Positions 16,130 through 24,977 of a stretch of 64,000 nucleotides of DNA are shown here, in pieces (within the stretch, counting starts at the first letter, position 1; each line of letters opens with the position of its first letter). The notes below the pieces were generated by a model. It was given only the letters and a program-made list of their open reading frames with translations, had not been told where the DNA came from and did not search any database. This stretch comes from Pseudomonas fluorescens. Its GTDB lineage: Bacteria; Pseudomonadota; Gammaproteobacteria; Pseudomonadales; Pseudomonadaceae. A program made the position numbers and the translations under genes. Where the stretch lies: the NCBI RefSeq assembly GCF_003732425.1, contig NZ_MOBX01000013.1, forward strand, positions 994,026 to 1,058,025. Reading direction: 5' to 3'.

Positions 16130-17148
16130 GCTTTCACCTCATCGATTGGCAATGGTGCACGTTCGGAAACCAGTTGGGCGTCGCGCATCGCCTGCCAGAA
16201 ACCGGCAGGAATGATCGCCGACAACGCCGCGACATCTTCAGCAATACGACTCGGTTTGCTCGCCCCGGGAATCACCGCAGCGACTGCGGGGTTGGCCAGC
16301 GAAAACTGCAGCGCGGCGGCTTTGATATCGACGTTGTAAGCGGCGGCGATGCGTTTGATCTGCTCCACTTTGGCGATGATCTCAGGGCTGGCCTGCTGGT
16401 ATTCAAAGTGCGAGCCACCGGCGAGGATGCCCGAGCTGTAAGGGCCACCGACTACGGTTTCAACGTTCTGCGCCCGGGCCGCATCCATCAACCGTTGCAG
16501 CGGGCGTTCGTGATCCAGCAGCGTGTAGCGCCCGGCCAACAGGAAGCCATCCGGCTGCGCTTCGCTGAGGTCGAGGGTCAGTTCGCACGGCTCGACTTTA
16601 TTCACACCCAGGCCCCAGCCTTTGATCACGCCTTCTTCGCGCAACCGGGTGAGGACTCTGAACGCACCGGTGCGGGCCTGATTGAAGTATTCCAGCCATT
16701 GATCGCCATAGAAGTCCTGCGCGATGTCGTGCACCCAGACAATGTCGAGGCGATCGGTTTGCAGACGCTTGAGGCTGTCTTCGATTGAGCGCAGGGTTGC
16801 GTCGGCGCTGTAGTCGTTGACGATTTTGTTCGGGAGGCCGTGTTCGAATACGCCACTTTTTTCGCCGAGATCACGGGCGGCGGCGTCTTCGACTTCATCG
16901 AGAATCACCCGCCCGACCTTGCTGCTCAGCACGTAGTCGTCGCGCTTGTATTGCTTCAAAGCCTCGCCGAGGCGGATCTCCGACAGACCGGAGCCGTAAA
17001 ACGGCGCAGTGTCGAAGTAGCGCACACCGGCATCCCACGCGGCATGCACAGTGGCTTGCGCTTCTTCTTCGGGAATGGCGCGGAACATGTTGCCCAGTGG
17101 CGCGGTGCCGAAGCCCAGTTGCCCGGGCAGTTTGTCTTTCAAGCTCAT
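16126..17148 (-). CDS. Aldo/keto reductase
   Basis: 340 residues. The TIM-barrel catalytic tetrad is visible: Asp46, Tyr51 (RYFDTAPFYGSG), Lys77 (SSKVGR) and His140 (VWVHD). The sequence is most like the group containing D-threo-aldose 1-dehydrogenase and pyridoxal 4-dehydrogenase, which oxidise sugars or pyridoxal with NAD(P). Substrate not settled. First gene of the AKR-SDR-SRPBCC operon, divergent from a LysR gene. The 110 bp between them must hold both promoters. Confidence 0.88.
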   Translation of the reverse strand: MSLKDKLPGQLGFGTAPLGNMFRAIPEEEAQATVHAAWDAGVRYFDTAPFYGSGLSEIRLGEALKQYKRDDYVLSSKVGRVILDEVEDAAARDLGEKSGVFEHGLPNKIVNDYSADATLRSIEDSLKRLQTDRLDIVWVHDIAQDFYGDQWLEYFNQARTGAFRVLTRLREEGVIKGWGLGVNKVEPCELTLDLSEAQPDGFLLAGRYTLLDHERPLQRLMDAARAQNVETVVGGPYSSGILAGGSHFEYQQASPEIIAKVEQIKRIAAAYNVDIKAAALQFSLANPAVAAVIPGASKPSRIAEDVAALSAIIPAGFWQAMRDAQLVSERAPLPIDEVKA

Positions 17149-17260
17149 TGGTTTTTCCTCATAGGTTCTGGGTCTGTGTGACCGTTGAGCAGATCCTAGA
17201 TTGCGACACCGAGACCGTCCAAGACATAATGCGCAGCACTTGAGTCCCTAAAGGTCTGAC

Positions 17261-18157
17261 ATGATCGACATCCGCCAATTGCGCTACTTCGTTGTCGTCG
17301 CCGAGGAAGAACACGTCGGCCGCGCCGCTGAACGGCTGCATATTTCCCAGTCGCCGCTCAGCCGGCAGATCGCCCAGCTCGAAGAACGCCTGGGGCTGAC
17401 GCTGTTCGAGCGCAGTCAGCAACGCATTCGCCTGACCCGCGATGGCCAGACCTTTCTCGCCGAAACCCGCGCCTTGCTGACCCACGCCAATCGCCTGGAA
17501 TCCCTCGGCAAACGCCTCGGTCGTGGTGAAGAAGGTGGCTTGTGCATCGGCTATATCGAGAACGCCATGCACGCCGGGGTTCTGCCCAATGCCTTGCGCG
17601 TGCTGCGCGCCGATCGTCCCAACGTCCACGTCGCGTTGTACAACCTCAGTTCCGCCGAGCAATTGGAAGGCTTGCGACAGCGTAGTCTCGATATCGCCTT
17701 GGTGAGCGAGCCGCCGACCGATGACGATGCGGATCTGCTGAGTTTCCAGGTGCTGGATGACCCGATGCTGCTGGCGTTGCCGGAACAGCATCCACTGGCG
17801 CAGCGAGCTGCGTTGAACCCGGAGGATCTGGCCAATCAGGAATGGATTGGCGTGCAGCCGCGCCAGGACGCCAATGATGAGTTCGTCAGCGCCTGCATCC
17901 GCGCAGGCTTCACCCCCGATGTGCGCATGCAGGCAACCGAGCCGTTTACTGCGCTGGGGCTGGTGGCGTCGGGGCTGGGAATTGCGATGATTCAAAAGGG
18001 TTTGAGTCATAACGCCCCGCCGGGCGTAGTGCTGCGCGAATTGCCGTGGCTGACCTTGACCACGCCGTTGTGGGCGGCGTGGCACCGGATCAATTTGCGG
18101 CCATTGGTCGAGACCTTCAGGAAAGTCCTGACTGACGGTGAGATAGCCGCTGACTGA
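17261..18157 (+). CDS. LysR-type transcriptional regulator (CatM/BenM-like)
   Basis: 298 residues. The N-terminal HTH (MIDIRQLRYFVVVAEEEHVGRAAERLHISQSPLSRQIAQLE) is of the BenM/CatM/CbnR subgroup. The effector domain contains GLCIGYIENAMHAGVLP and VSEPPTDDD. Divergent from the aldo/keto reductase operon, which it probably activates in response to an aldehyde or aromatic-type ligand. That role is inferred from position. Confidence 0.9.
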   Translation: MIDIRQLRYFVVVAEEEHVGRAAERLHISQSPLSRQIAQLEERLGLTLFERSQQRIRLTRDGQTFLAETRALLTHANRLESLGKRLGRGEEGGLCIGYIENAMHAGVLPNALRVLRADRPNVHVALYNLSSAEQLEGLRQRSLDIALVSEPPTDDDADLLSFQVLDDPMLLALPEQHPLAQRAALNPEDLANQEWIGVQPRQDANDEFVSACIRAGFTPDVRMQATEPFTALGLVASGLGIAMIQKGLSHNAPPGVVLRELPWLTLTTPLWAAWHRINLRPLVETFRKVLTDGEIAAD

Positions 18158-18160
18158 CAG

Positions 18161-18323
18161 GGCCTCTTCGCGAGCAAGCGCGCTCCCCCAGGTTCAGAAA
18201 TGATCTCGCATTCTCTGTACGACGCAGATCCCTGTGGGAGCGAGCCTGCTCGCGAAGGGGCCGGCAGATCCAAGATCAAAATTGACTGACCCAACGCTTT
18301 CGCGAGCAGGCTCGCTCCCACAG
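18161..18323. repeat. REP cluster: one degenerate copy and one pair
   Basis: Degenerate TTCGCGAGCAAGCGCGCTCCC at 18166-18186, then a proper inverted pair at 18233-18323 (CTGTGGGAGCGAGCCTGCTC and mirror). Confidence 0.8.
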
Positions 18324-18375
18324 GTTTTGCGGTGGATCTACACTCATCAGATCAGCATCCAGCCGTGAGTTGACC

Positions 18376-19035
18376 ATGAAAATGTCCGCACAAATGACCG
18401 TCGTCGCGGTACTCGCCACCCTCGCCTACCTCGGCCTGGCGGTGTGGGGCATTGGCGGTGTGGCGATGTTCTTTTCCCATGGCTCGCTGGTGATCGTCGC
18501 GCTGGCAACGGTAGCCATGGTGATCGCTTCGCTGTTCAGCGAGGTCAACCTCAGTTCCGGCGAGCGTGAAGACCGTGCCAATCGCTGGGTGATACCGGCC
18601 TTTGGCGTGATTGGTCTGGTCAGTGGTTTCTTACCGGCCTATTGCGACCGGGTGAATTTCTGGACGGTGGGCGGTGAAGGCGTGCGCTGGCTCGGTGCTC
18701 TGCTGTTTATCGTCGGTGGCGCGCTGCGACTGTGGCCGGTGTTTGTGTTGGGGCGACGTTTCAGTGGACTGGTGGCGATTCAACCGGGGCATCGGCTGGT
18801 CACCGATGGCATCTACCAACGACTGCGTAATCCAAGTTATCTGGGACTGGTGATCAACGCGGTGGGCTGGGCGCTGGCCTTTCGTTCGGTGATTGGCTTA
18901 ATGCTGGCGGCGCTGACGTTGATTCCGCTGATTGCCCGGATTCATTCGGAAGAAGCCCTGCTGCGGGCGCAGTTTGGGGCGGAGTATGAGGCTTATTGCG
19001 CGCGGAGCTGGCGGTTGGTGCCGGGCGTTTACTGA
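18376..19035 (+). CDS. ICMT-like integral membrane methyltransferase
   Basis: 219 residues, about five membrane segments. The C-terminal half has the isoprenylcysteine carboxyl methyltransferase/PEMT signature: GHRLVTDGIYQRLRNPSYLGL and later IHSEEALLRAQFGAEYEAYCARSWRLVP, which form the SAM and substrate site in these enzymes. Bacterial members methylate unknown small molecules or lipids. The ATG at 18376 is chosen; a TTG six bases earlier is possible, and neither has a strong ribosome site. Confidence 0.82.
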   Translation: MKMSAQMTVVAVLATLAYLGLAVWGIGGVAMFFSHGSLVIVALATVAMVIASLFSEVNLSSGEREDRANRWVIPAFGVIGLVSGFLPAYCDRVNFWTVGGEGVRWLGALLFIVGGALRLWPVFVLGRRFSGLVAIQPGHRLVTDGIYQRLRNPSYLGLVINAVGWALAFRSVIGLMLAALTLIPLIARIHSEEALLRAQFGAEYEAYCARSWRLVPGVY

Positions 19036-19050
19036 TTTGCGAACACCGTC

Positions 19051-19146
19051 CCCTGTAGGAGTGAGCCTGCTCGCGATAGCGGTGGGTCAGTCAAATCTGT
19101 GTGTCTGACACACCGCTATCGCGAGCAGGCTCACTCCTACAAGGGG
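19051..19146. repeat. REP pair (GTAGGAGTGAGCCTGCTCG variant)
   Basis: Same variant as at 14793, between the convergent methyltransferase and HAD genes. Confidence 0.85.
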
Positions 19147-19156
19147 CTGTGTTGTG

Positions 19157-19825
19157 TCAGTTGCGCTGCAGGTGAAGCTGGCCGTCGCTGTCGACTTTGA
19201 CCCGCACTGCAGCATAACTGGCCAGCGTCGCATGGGCCGTTTCCAGCGGATGCTGATGCGTCGTGGTGATGATCATCAACGGCGCACCGGCGGCTTCGGC
19301 AGCCTGAATACCGACCGTGGCGTCTTCGAAAATCAGGCAATCACGCGCTTCCAGACCAAGACGTTTAGCCGCCAGTAAATAACCGGCCGGATCAGGTTTG
19401 CCGGCCTTCACATCTTCAGCAGTGATCATCACCGCAGGCGTTGGAATCCCCGCCGCCGCCATGCGCCGCAAGGCCAGATCCCGTGGCGCCGACGTCACCA
19501 TCGCCCAGCGCTCGGCGGGCAGGCTGTTGAGAAACGCCGCCGCGCCGGGAATCTCGACAATGCCTTCAACGTCTTCGATTTCCGCCTCGGTGATGACCGC
19601 CGCTTGCGCCTCGGCATCCACCCCCGGCAGGTTCAGGCGGGTGATGGTGTCGATCGCGCGCACACCATGAATGGTCGGCAAAAACGTTTCCACATCGACG
19701 CCATGGCGCACGGCCCAGGCTGCCCAGATCCGCTCGGCGGCGGCGATGGAATTGAGGACGGTGCCGTCCATGTCGAACAGAAACGCGCCGAACGCGCGAG
19801 TGAATACAGCATCGTGAGCAGACAA
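19157..19825 (-). CDS. HAD-superfamily sugar-phosphate phosphatase
   Basis: 222 residues from a TTG start at 19825, chosen because AGAGGA lies nine bases upstream. A TTG at 19861 has no such site. HAD motifs: FLFDMDGTVLNS (nucleophile Asp18, acid/base Asp20), SAP in motif II (MVTSAPRD), Lys in AGKPDP, and FEDATVGIQAA (motif IV). The cap is of the C1, beta-phosphoglucomutase-like type. Closest in style to 2-deoxyglucose-6-phosphate or glycerol-phosphate phosphatases. Physiological substrate unknown. Confidence 0.85.
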   Translation of the reverse strand: MSAHDAVFTRAFGAFLFDMDGTVLNSIAAAERIWAAWAVRHGVDVETFLPTIHGVRAIDTITRLNLPGVDAEAQAAVITEAEIEDVEGIVEIPGAAAFLNSLPAERWAMVTSAPRDLALRRMAAAGIPTPAVMITAEDVKAGKPDPAGYLLAAKRLGLEARDCLIFEDATVGIQAAEAAGAPLMIITTTHQHPLETAHATLASYAAVRVKVDSDGQLHLQRN

Positions 19826-19894
19826 AAGATCGCATCCTCTGGCAAAAGACCGGGCGGGCAATGTAGCACCTGCCCGGCCGATCCACCCAGCGTG

Positions 19895-20308
19895 TCAGTG
19901 CAGGCGCGGGGCCTTGGACTTGAACGCGCTATCCACGCAGTCGAGCAACTGGCCGATGGCCCACGGTTTCTTGATGAACGCCACCGGATGCTTGACCCCC
20001 GACGTCTCCGGGGTTTCATAACCGGACATGACCATGACCGGCTTGTCCGGCCAGCGCTCGCCGACCAGATTGGCCAACCCGGCGCCATTGATTTCGCCGG
20101 GCATGGTGATGTCGGTCAGCAGCAAGGCTACTTCCGGCGCGTGCTCTTCCAGATACAGCTTGGCGTCATCCGCACTGGTGCGCGGCTCGACCTTGAAACC
20201 TTCCTCCTGAAGAATTTCGCAGAGAAATTCCAGAATCAACGGATCATCCTCAACCACCAGAATCAATCCGTCAGGAAGGTGCGCGTCCGCCGTAGGTGTT
20301 GGGCACAT
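19895..20308 (-). CDS. Single-domain response regulator (CheY-like)
   Basis: 137 residues: a receiver domain only, with acidic residues in VVEDDP (20-22), phosphoacceptor Asp66 in LLTDITMPG, Ser in MSGYET and Lys in FIKKPW (113/114). There is no output domain. The ATG at 20308 has GGGAG nine bases upstream; the longer frame to 20446 is not supported. No kinase is adjacent, so it may take phosphate from a distant hybrid kinase. The LTDITMPGEINGAGLA pattern is common in receivers paired with hybrid kinases in Pseudomonas. Confidence 0.85.
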   Translation of the reverse strand: MCPTPTADAHLPDGLILVVEDDPLILEFLCEILQEEGFKVEPRTSADDAKLYLEEHAPEVALLLTDITMPGEINGAGLANLVGERWPDKPVMVMSGYETPETSGVKHPVAFIKKPWAIGQLLDCVDSAFKSKAPRLH

Positions 20309-20507
20309 GGAACTGCACTCCCTGAATTGCATTAACGATTTAGCGGCTTGAATCCGCTGCTTAACTGGTATGAGCAGCGGGCTCTGCAGAAATTCATTTT
20401 TGATACAGGTCTTTTTGGAAAGGTGGTTTTTGGCCGTCAGCGGCAATCGTTCGCGACGGCGGATTTGTGGTTAAAATGCCGGCCCTTTTGCTTGCCGATC
20501 CTGACCG

Positions 20508-21449
20508 ATGAACCCTGAAGCCCTCGCCACCCTCCACGCCCATCTGCTGCCGGCCCTCGCGGCCGCACCGAGCGAAACCCGTCGCCTGTTCCACGGGCGC
20601 GGCCGCTGCTGGGCGGGGCTGGAGCAGTTGACCGTGGACTGGCTGCAAGGCGTGGTGCTGGTGTCGCTGTTCAAGGAACCGGCGCCTGAGCAACTGGACA
20701 ATCTCAAAGCATTGCTGCTGGAACTCACGGGTTCCGCCGAATGGAAACAGTCTGGCGCACATACGTTGTTGATCCAGCATCGCTACTTGCCGCAGAGCAC
20801 TGCCGAATGGCTGCTCGGTGAAGAGATCGACGAAATGAGCATCGTCGAGGGTGGCCTGCAGTATCGCGTCGATCTGGGCCGCAAACAGAACGCCGGGCTG
20901 TTTCTCGACATGCGTTACGGGCGCAACTGGGTGCGCGAGCAGGCCAGCGGCAAGCGAGTGTTGAATCTGTTTGCCTACACCTGCGGTTTTTCCGTGGCAG
21001 CCATTGAGGGGGGCGCCAGCCATGTGGTCAACCTGGACATGTCCCGCGCCGCACTGAGCCGGGGCCGCGACAACCACCGTTTGAACGGCCATGACCTGAG
21101 TAAAGTCAGCTTCCTCGGTCACGACCTGTTCAAGTCCTGGGGCAAGGTGATCAACAGCGGCCCGTATGATCTGGTGATCATCGATCCGCCGTCGTTCCAG
21201 AAAGGCAGTTTCCTGCTGACCAAGGATTACCAGCGCGTGCTGCGCCGCCTGCCGGAATTGCTCACGGCGCAAGGCACGGTGCTGGCGTGCATGAACGACC
21301 CGGCGTTCGGTCCGGACTTTTTGATTGATGGCGTCACCCAGGAAGCGCCGAGTCTGCGCTTTGTAGAGCGGCTGGAGAATCCGCCGGAGTTTCCGGACAT
21401 TGATCATGAAAGCGGCCTCAAGGCTTTAGTCTTCCAGCGCACCCCCTGA
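20508..21449 (+). CDS. Class I SAM-dependent methyltransferase (RlmI/RlmK-like)
   Basis: 313 residues. The Rossmann SAM-binding motif is VLNLFAYTCGFSVAAIEGGASHVVNLDMS (about 152-180), the shape seen in RlmI and the C-terminal half of RlmKL. Catalytic-site motif VIIDPPSFQKGSF (NPPxF-like) is at about 226. There is no PUA or THUMP domain in the first 100 residues, unlike RlmI or RlmKL, so the RNA target is uncertain. Stands alone, divergent from the receiver gene. Confidence 0.8.
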   Translation: MNPEALATLHAHLLPALAAAPSETRRLFHGRGRCWAGLEQLTVDWLQGVVLVSLFKEPAPEQLDNLKALLLELTGSAEWKQSGAHTLLIQHRYLPQSTAEWLLGEEIDEMSIVEGGLQYRVDLGRKQNAGLFLDMRYGRNWVREQASGKRVLNLFAYTCGFSVAAIEGGASHVVNLDMSRAALSRGRDNHRLNGHDLSKVSFLGHDLFKSWGKVINSGPYDLVIIDPPSFQKGSFLLTKDYQRVLRRLPELLTAQGTVLACMNDPAFGPDFLIDGVTQEAPSLRFVERLENPPEFPDIDHESGLKALVFQRTP

Positions 21450-21479
21450 CACCCCACAATCCCCTGAACGCCCGTATCC

Positions 21480-21572
21480 CCTGTGGGAGCGAGCCTGCTC
21501 GCGAAAGCGGTTTGCCAGTCTCCCGTAATGTTGACTGATCTACCGCATTCGCGAGCAGGCTCGCTCCCACAA
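21480..21572. repeat. REP pair
   Basis: CTGTGGGAGCGAGCCTGCTC and its mirror TTCGCGAGCAGGCTCGCTCC, between convergent genes. Confidence 0.85.
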
Positions 21573-21587
21573 GGTTATCGTTGTTCT

Positions 21588-22367
21588 TCAAATAACCGGT
21601 GGGCGCAACACCAGCGCAAACAACTCACCGTGCCCAGTGACATTGAGCTTGTGATACAGGTTGCGCCGATGCACCTTGACCGTTTCCGGCGAGATGCCCA
21701 TCTGCTGAGCCATCGCCTTGCTGGAGAAGCCCTGCAAGATCAGCCGCGCGGTGTCGACTTCGCGCACCGTCAGCCGTGCATCGAAGCGATCAAGCAAGGT
21801 CGCCAGATCACCGACCAGCGTTTCCGCCACCGCGCCTTGCAGCGGCAGCAACTGCACATGCCGACGCATCGCCGCCAACACCCAATCGCGCACGCACAGC
21901 AACCGGCCCTGCTCGGCCATGTCGAACGGCGTCGAACGCCCCAATGACAAACCGAGCACGCCGCCCTCGACATTGATCATGAACTGCAACTCGTCCTCGC
22001 CCACCACCGAACGAAAGTAGCTCTGGTAGTACTCGCTGTGCAGAAACTGGTCCGGCGCCACCGAAGCCAGGCTGTGCAAGCCGTCGGCAATGCCGGTCGA
22101 CGCGGTTTGATAAAACGGATCGAGCAGGTACATCCCGGCGCTGTAACCGGCCAGTTCTTCCTGCTCGTCGGGGCGGCCCTTGCTGTCGAAGTCGATCAGC
22201 AACTGCGGCGCCTGCCCGGCTTTCATCAGTGCCACCAGCGCGTTGTCCAGCGGCACCAGCAGCCGCAACGTGTCCACCAGCGCACGCCAGAAGCCGTCCT
22301 GACCGACCTTGGCAAATACCCGCGCCAGGCTTTGATGCACTGGCAGTTCCTGCAACAACGCGTCCAC
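21588..22367 (-). CDS. LuxR-family transcriptional regulator
   Basis: 259 residues from a GTG at 22367 with AAGGGGT upstream. The N-terminal 190 residues contain no acyl-homoserine-lactone domain that I recognise (LLDPFYQTAS, HSEYYQSYFR). The C-terminal LuxR helix-turn-helix is clear: LTVREVDTARLILQGFSSKAMAQQMGISPETVKVHRRNLYHKL. Divergent from the polyamine-type binding-protein gene, with a 19-bp dyad between them, so it probably controls that gene and the peptidase. Regulators of this kind next to amino-compound genes are common in Pseudomonas. Confidence 0.87.
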   Translation of the reverse strand: MDALLQELPVHQSLARVFAKVGQDGFWRALVDTLRLLVPLDNALVALMKAGQAPQLLIDFDSKGRPDEQEELAGYSAGMYLLDPFYQTASTGIADGLHSLASVAPDQFLHSEYYQSYFRSVVGEDELQFMINVEGGVLGLSLGRSTPFDMAEQGRLLCVRDWVLAAMRRHVQLLPLQGAVAETLVGDLATLLDRFDARLTVREVDTARLILQGFSSKAMAQQMGISPETVKVHRRNLYHKLNVTGHGELFALVLRPPVI

Positions 22368-22386
22368 GCACTACCCCTTTTGAGTA

Positions 22387-22405
22387 ACCCATGATGGGAA
22401 TGGGT
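22387..22405. promoter_or_regulatory. Inverted repeat, candidate operator
   Basis: ACCCAT-GATGGGA-ATGGGT: perfect 6-bp arms and a 7-bp centre, 20 bp in front of the luxR-type start and 73 bp before the binding-protein gene. A plausible site for the adjacent LuxR-type regulator; inferred from position only. Confidence 0.45.
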
Positions 22406-22477
22406 CAGGCGTGACCGGCCCGATAGGCTGACCACTCTTGTTCATCACCGGCCTGCACAGGCCAGGAGTGCCGCATC

Positions 22478-23593
22478 ATGCGTCGTCACCGTGGCTGTAT
22501 CAACCTCAGCATTCAACTGGGCCTGCTGGCCGGTATTGGCGCCAGCTCGATCGCCCTGGCCGCTGACGCGCCGAGCGTGCACGTCTACAACTGGTACGAC
22601 TACATCGGCCCGACCACCCTCCACGATTTCCAGCGCGACAGTGGTATCCAGCCGGTCTACGACACCTTCGACAGTGCCGAAGTACTCGAAGGCAAACTGA
22701 TGACCAGCCGCAGCGGCTACGACGTGGTGGTGGCGAGCAACTTCAGCCTGCCGACGCTGATCAAGGCCGGCGCCCTCGCCCCGCTGCCACGCGAGCAACT
22801 GCCGGGCTGGAAGAATCTCGATGCCGATTTGCTGGCGAAACTGGCCAATAACGACCCCGGCAATCAATACGCCGTGCCGTACCTGTGGGGCACCAACGGC
22901 ATCGGCTACAACGTCGACAAGGTGCGCGCGGCGTTAGGCGCCAAGGCGCCGGTGGACTCGTGGGATCTGGTGTTCAACGCAGACAACCTCGCCAAACTCG
23001 GCCAGTGCGGTGTGGCGATGCTGGATTCGCCGTCAGAGATGCTGCCGGTCGCCCTGCATTACCTGGGCTTGCCACCGAACAGCACCGATCCTGAAGACTA
23101 TAAGAAAGCCGAAGCACTGCTGCTGAAGCTGCGCCCGCACATCGCCTACTTCAACTCGTCGAAATTCATCAGCGATCTGTCCAACGGCAATATTTGCGTA
23201 GCGGTCGGTTGGTCGGGGGCGATGCTGGAAGCCAAGACCAATGCCGAGCAGGCCAACAACGGCGTGAAGATCGCCTACAGCCTGCCCAAGGAAGGCGCGC
23301 CGGTGTGGTTCGACACGCTGGTGCTGCTCAAGGACGCGCCGAATCGGCCTCAAGGCCTGGCCTTTATTGATTATCTGCTGCGCCCGGAAGTGATCGCACC
23401 GGTCAGCGATCACCTGTCGTACCCCAATGGCAACCGCGCGGCGACCCCGCTGGTGGCCGCCGCCACGCGGGACAACCCGGCGGTTTATCCCTCCGCCGCA
23501 GCGATGGCCACGCTGTACACCCTGGAACCCCTGCCCAAAGCCACCGAACGGGTGCGTACGCGGGTGTGGAGCAAGGTCAAGAACGGCCAATAA
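22478..23593 (+). CDS. PotF-like polyamine-type periplasmic binding protein, orphan
   Basis: 371 residues. A signal peptide ends at SSIALA. The mature start VHVYNWYDYIGPTTLHDFQRDSGI is the hallmark of the PotD/PotF/SpuD/SpuE family, as are YDVVVASNFSLPTLIKAG, YLWGTNGIGYN and CVAVGWSGAML. Family members bind putrescine or spermidine through conserved acidic and aromatic residues. There is no permease or ATPase gene here; instead a DmpA-type peptidase follows across a REP pair. It may feed a distant polyamine ABC system or act as a sensor. Confidence 0.88.
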   Translation: MRRHRGCINLSIQLGLLAGIGASSIALAADAPSVHVYNWYDYIGPTTLHDFQRDSGIQPVYDTFDSAEVLEGKLMTSRSGYDVVVASNFSLPTLIKAGALAPLPREQLPGWKNLDADLLAKLANNDPGNQYAVPYLWGTNGIGYNVDKVRAALGAKAPVDSWDLVFNADNLAKLGQCGVAMLDSPSEMLPVALHYLGLPPNSTDPEDYKKAEALLLKLRPHIAYFNSSKFISDLSNGNICVAVGWSGAMLEAKTNAEQANNGVKIAYSLPKEGAPVWFDTLVLLKDAPNRPQGLAFIDYLLRPEVIAPVSDHLSYPNGNRAATPLVAAATRDNPAVYPSAAAMATLYTLEPLPKATERVRTRVWSKVKNGQ

Positions 23594-23616
23594 AGCCTTT
23601 TGAACATTCCACAAAA

Positions 23617-23711
23617 CCCTGTGGGAGCGAGCCTGCTCGCGAAAGCGGTGGGTCAGGCACTGATGTGTTGAAAGTGCCGACGCATTCGCGAGCAGGCTCG
23701 CTCCCACAGGG
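23617..23711. repeat. REP pair
   Basis: CCCTGTGGGAGCGAGCCTGC and its mirror, between the binding-protein and peptidase genes on the same strand. It may trim or stabilise the upstream message. Confidence 0.85.
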
Positions 23712-23751
23712 TCTGCGAATAACCCAGCATTTTTTTGAGAGACAAATATCA

Positions 23752-24870
23752 ATGAAACCTCGTGCCCGTGACCTCGACATCCGCATTGGCCAACTGCATC
23801 CCGGTCCGCTCAACGCCATCACCGATGTACCCGGCGTACGCGTCGGCCACAGCAATGTGCGCGGACGCAGCAGCGCCGGACGCGACATCTGCACCGGCGT
23901 CACGCTGATCGAACCGCGCTCTGGCTCGACCAATCAGCAACCGTGTTTTGCCGGCGTGCATGTGCTCAATGGCAATGGTGACGCCACCGGGCTTGAGTGG
24001 ATTCGCGAAGCCGGTTTGCTGACCAGCCCGATTGCGTTCACCAACACCCACAGCCTCGGCGTGGTGCGCGATGCCTTGGTGGCCCTTGATCGCCAGCAAC
24101 AACCGGACGACGGTCGTCTCTACTGGAACATGCCAGTGGTGCTGGAGACCTTTGATGGTTTGCTCAACGACATCAACGGTTTCCACGTGCGGCCCGAGCA
24201 TGTCGCTGAAGCCCTGAAAAACGCGGTCGACGGCTCGGTGGTGGAAGGCGCCGTCGGCGGTGGCAGCGGCATGATCTGCCATGAATTCAAGGGTGGCATC
24301 GGCACTTCGTCGCGGCGCTTGAGCGCTGCGCAAGGCGGCTGGACGGTCGGCGCGATCGTCCAGGCCAACCACGGCATTCGCAGTGAATTGCGGGTCGATG
24401 GCTACCCGGTCGGGCGTTACATGGAACAGAAGGATTCGCCGTTCTTGCGCGCATCGCTGCCGCATCCGGGCATGGGCTCGATCGTCGTCTGCCTCGCCAC
24501 CGACGCGCCGCTGCTGCCGCATCAATGCACGCGTCTGGCGCAGCGCGCGAGCCTCGGTCTGGCGCGCACCGGCGGCGGCAACGAGGATCATAGCGGCGAC
24601 ATCTTCATCGCCTTCGCCACCGGCAACGCTCATGTGCCGCCCGCCGCCTATGAAGGCAAAGGCGCACCGACCTGCGACGGTTTGCGCATGGTCAACAATG
24701 ACCACATCAGCGAGCTGTTTCTGGCCGCGACCGAGGCGGTTGAGGAAGCAATCATCAATGCGTTGCTGGCCAGCGAAAGCACCGAAGGCAACGGGCATTC
24801 GGTGCCGGGACTGGATGCCGAAACCCTGCTCGCCGCGCTCGCCAAAGCAGGCTGGCCCGGATCGCGCTAG
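23752..24870 (+). CDS. P1-family (DmpA-like) aminopeptidase
   Basis: 372 residues, the family's usual length (DmpA 375). P1 peptidases are N-terminal nucleophile enzymes that cleave themselves in front of a serine and then remove N-terminal D-, L- or beta-amino acids. The expected nucleophile is Ser281 in NEDHSGDIFIAFATGN. Other family segments are NAITDVPGVRVGHSNV near the start and EGAVGGGSGMICHEFKGGIGTSSR at about 165-188. No signal peptide, so cytoplasmic. BapF of P. aeruginosa is a characterised relative with beta-aminopeptidase activity. The ATG at 23752 begins the conserved region; the longer frame runs through the REP pair. Confidence 0.88.
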   Translation: MKPRARDLDIRIGQLHPGPLNAITDVPGVRVGHSNVRGRSSAGRDICTGVTLIEPRSGSTNQQPCFAGVHVLNGNGDATGLEWIREAGLLTSPIAFTNTHSLGVVRDALVALDRQQQPDDGRLYWNMPVVLETFDGLLNDINGFHVRPEHVAEALKNAVDGSVVEGAVGGGSGMICHEFKGGIGTSSRRLSAAQGGWTVGAIVQANHGIRSELRVDGYPVGRYMEQKDSPFLRASLPHPGMGSIVVCLATDAPLLPHQCTRLAQRASLGLARTGGGNEDHSGDIFIAFATGNAHVPPAAYEGKGAPTCDGLRMVNNDHISELFLAATEAVEEAIINALLASESTEGNGHSVPGLDAETLLAALAKAGWPGSR

Positions 24871-24881
24871 CAGCCAAAAAC

Positions 24882-24971
24882 ACTGTAGGAGCTGCCGAAG
24901 GCTGCGATCTTTTGATCTTGTCTTTTAAAAGCAAAAATCAAAAGATCGCAGCCTTCGGCAGCTCCTACAGG
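24882..24971. repeat. REPIN of the TAGGAGCTGCCGAAGGCTGCGATC type
   Basis: Inverted CTGTAGGAGCTGCCGAAGGC copies around GATCTTTTGATCTT; nearly perfect over 40 bp per arm. Confidence 0.88.
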
Positions 24972-24977
24972 GGGGCT

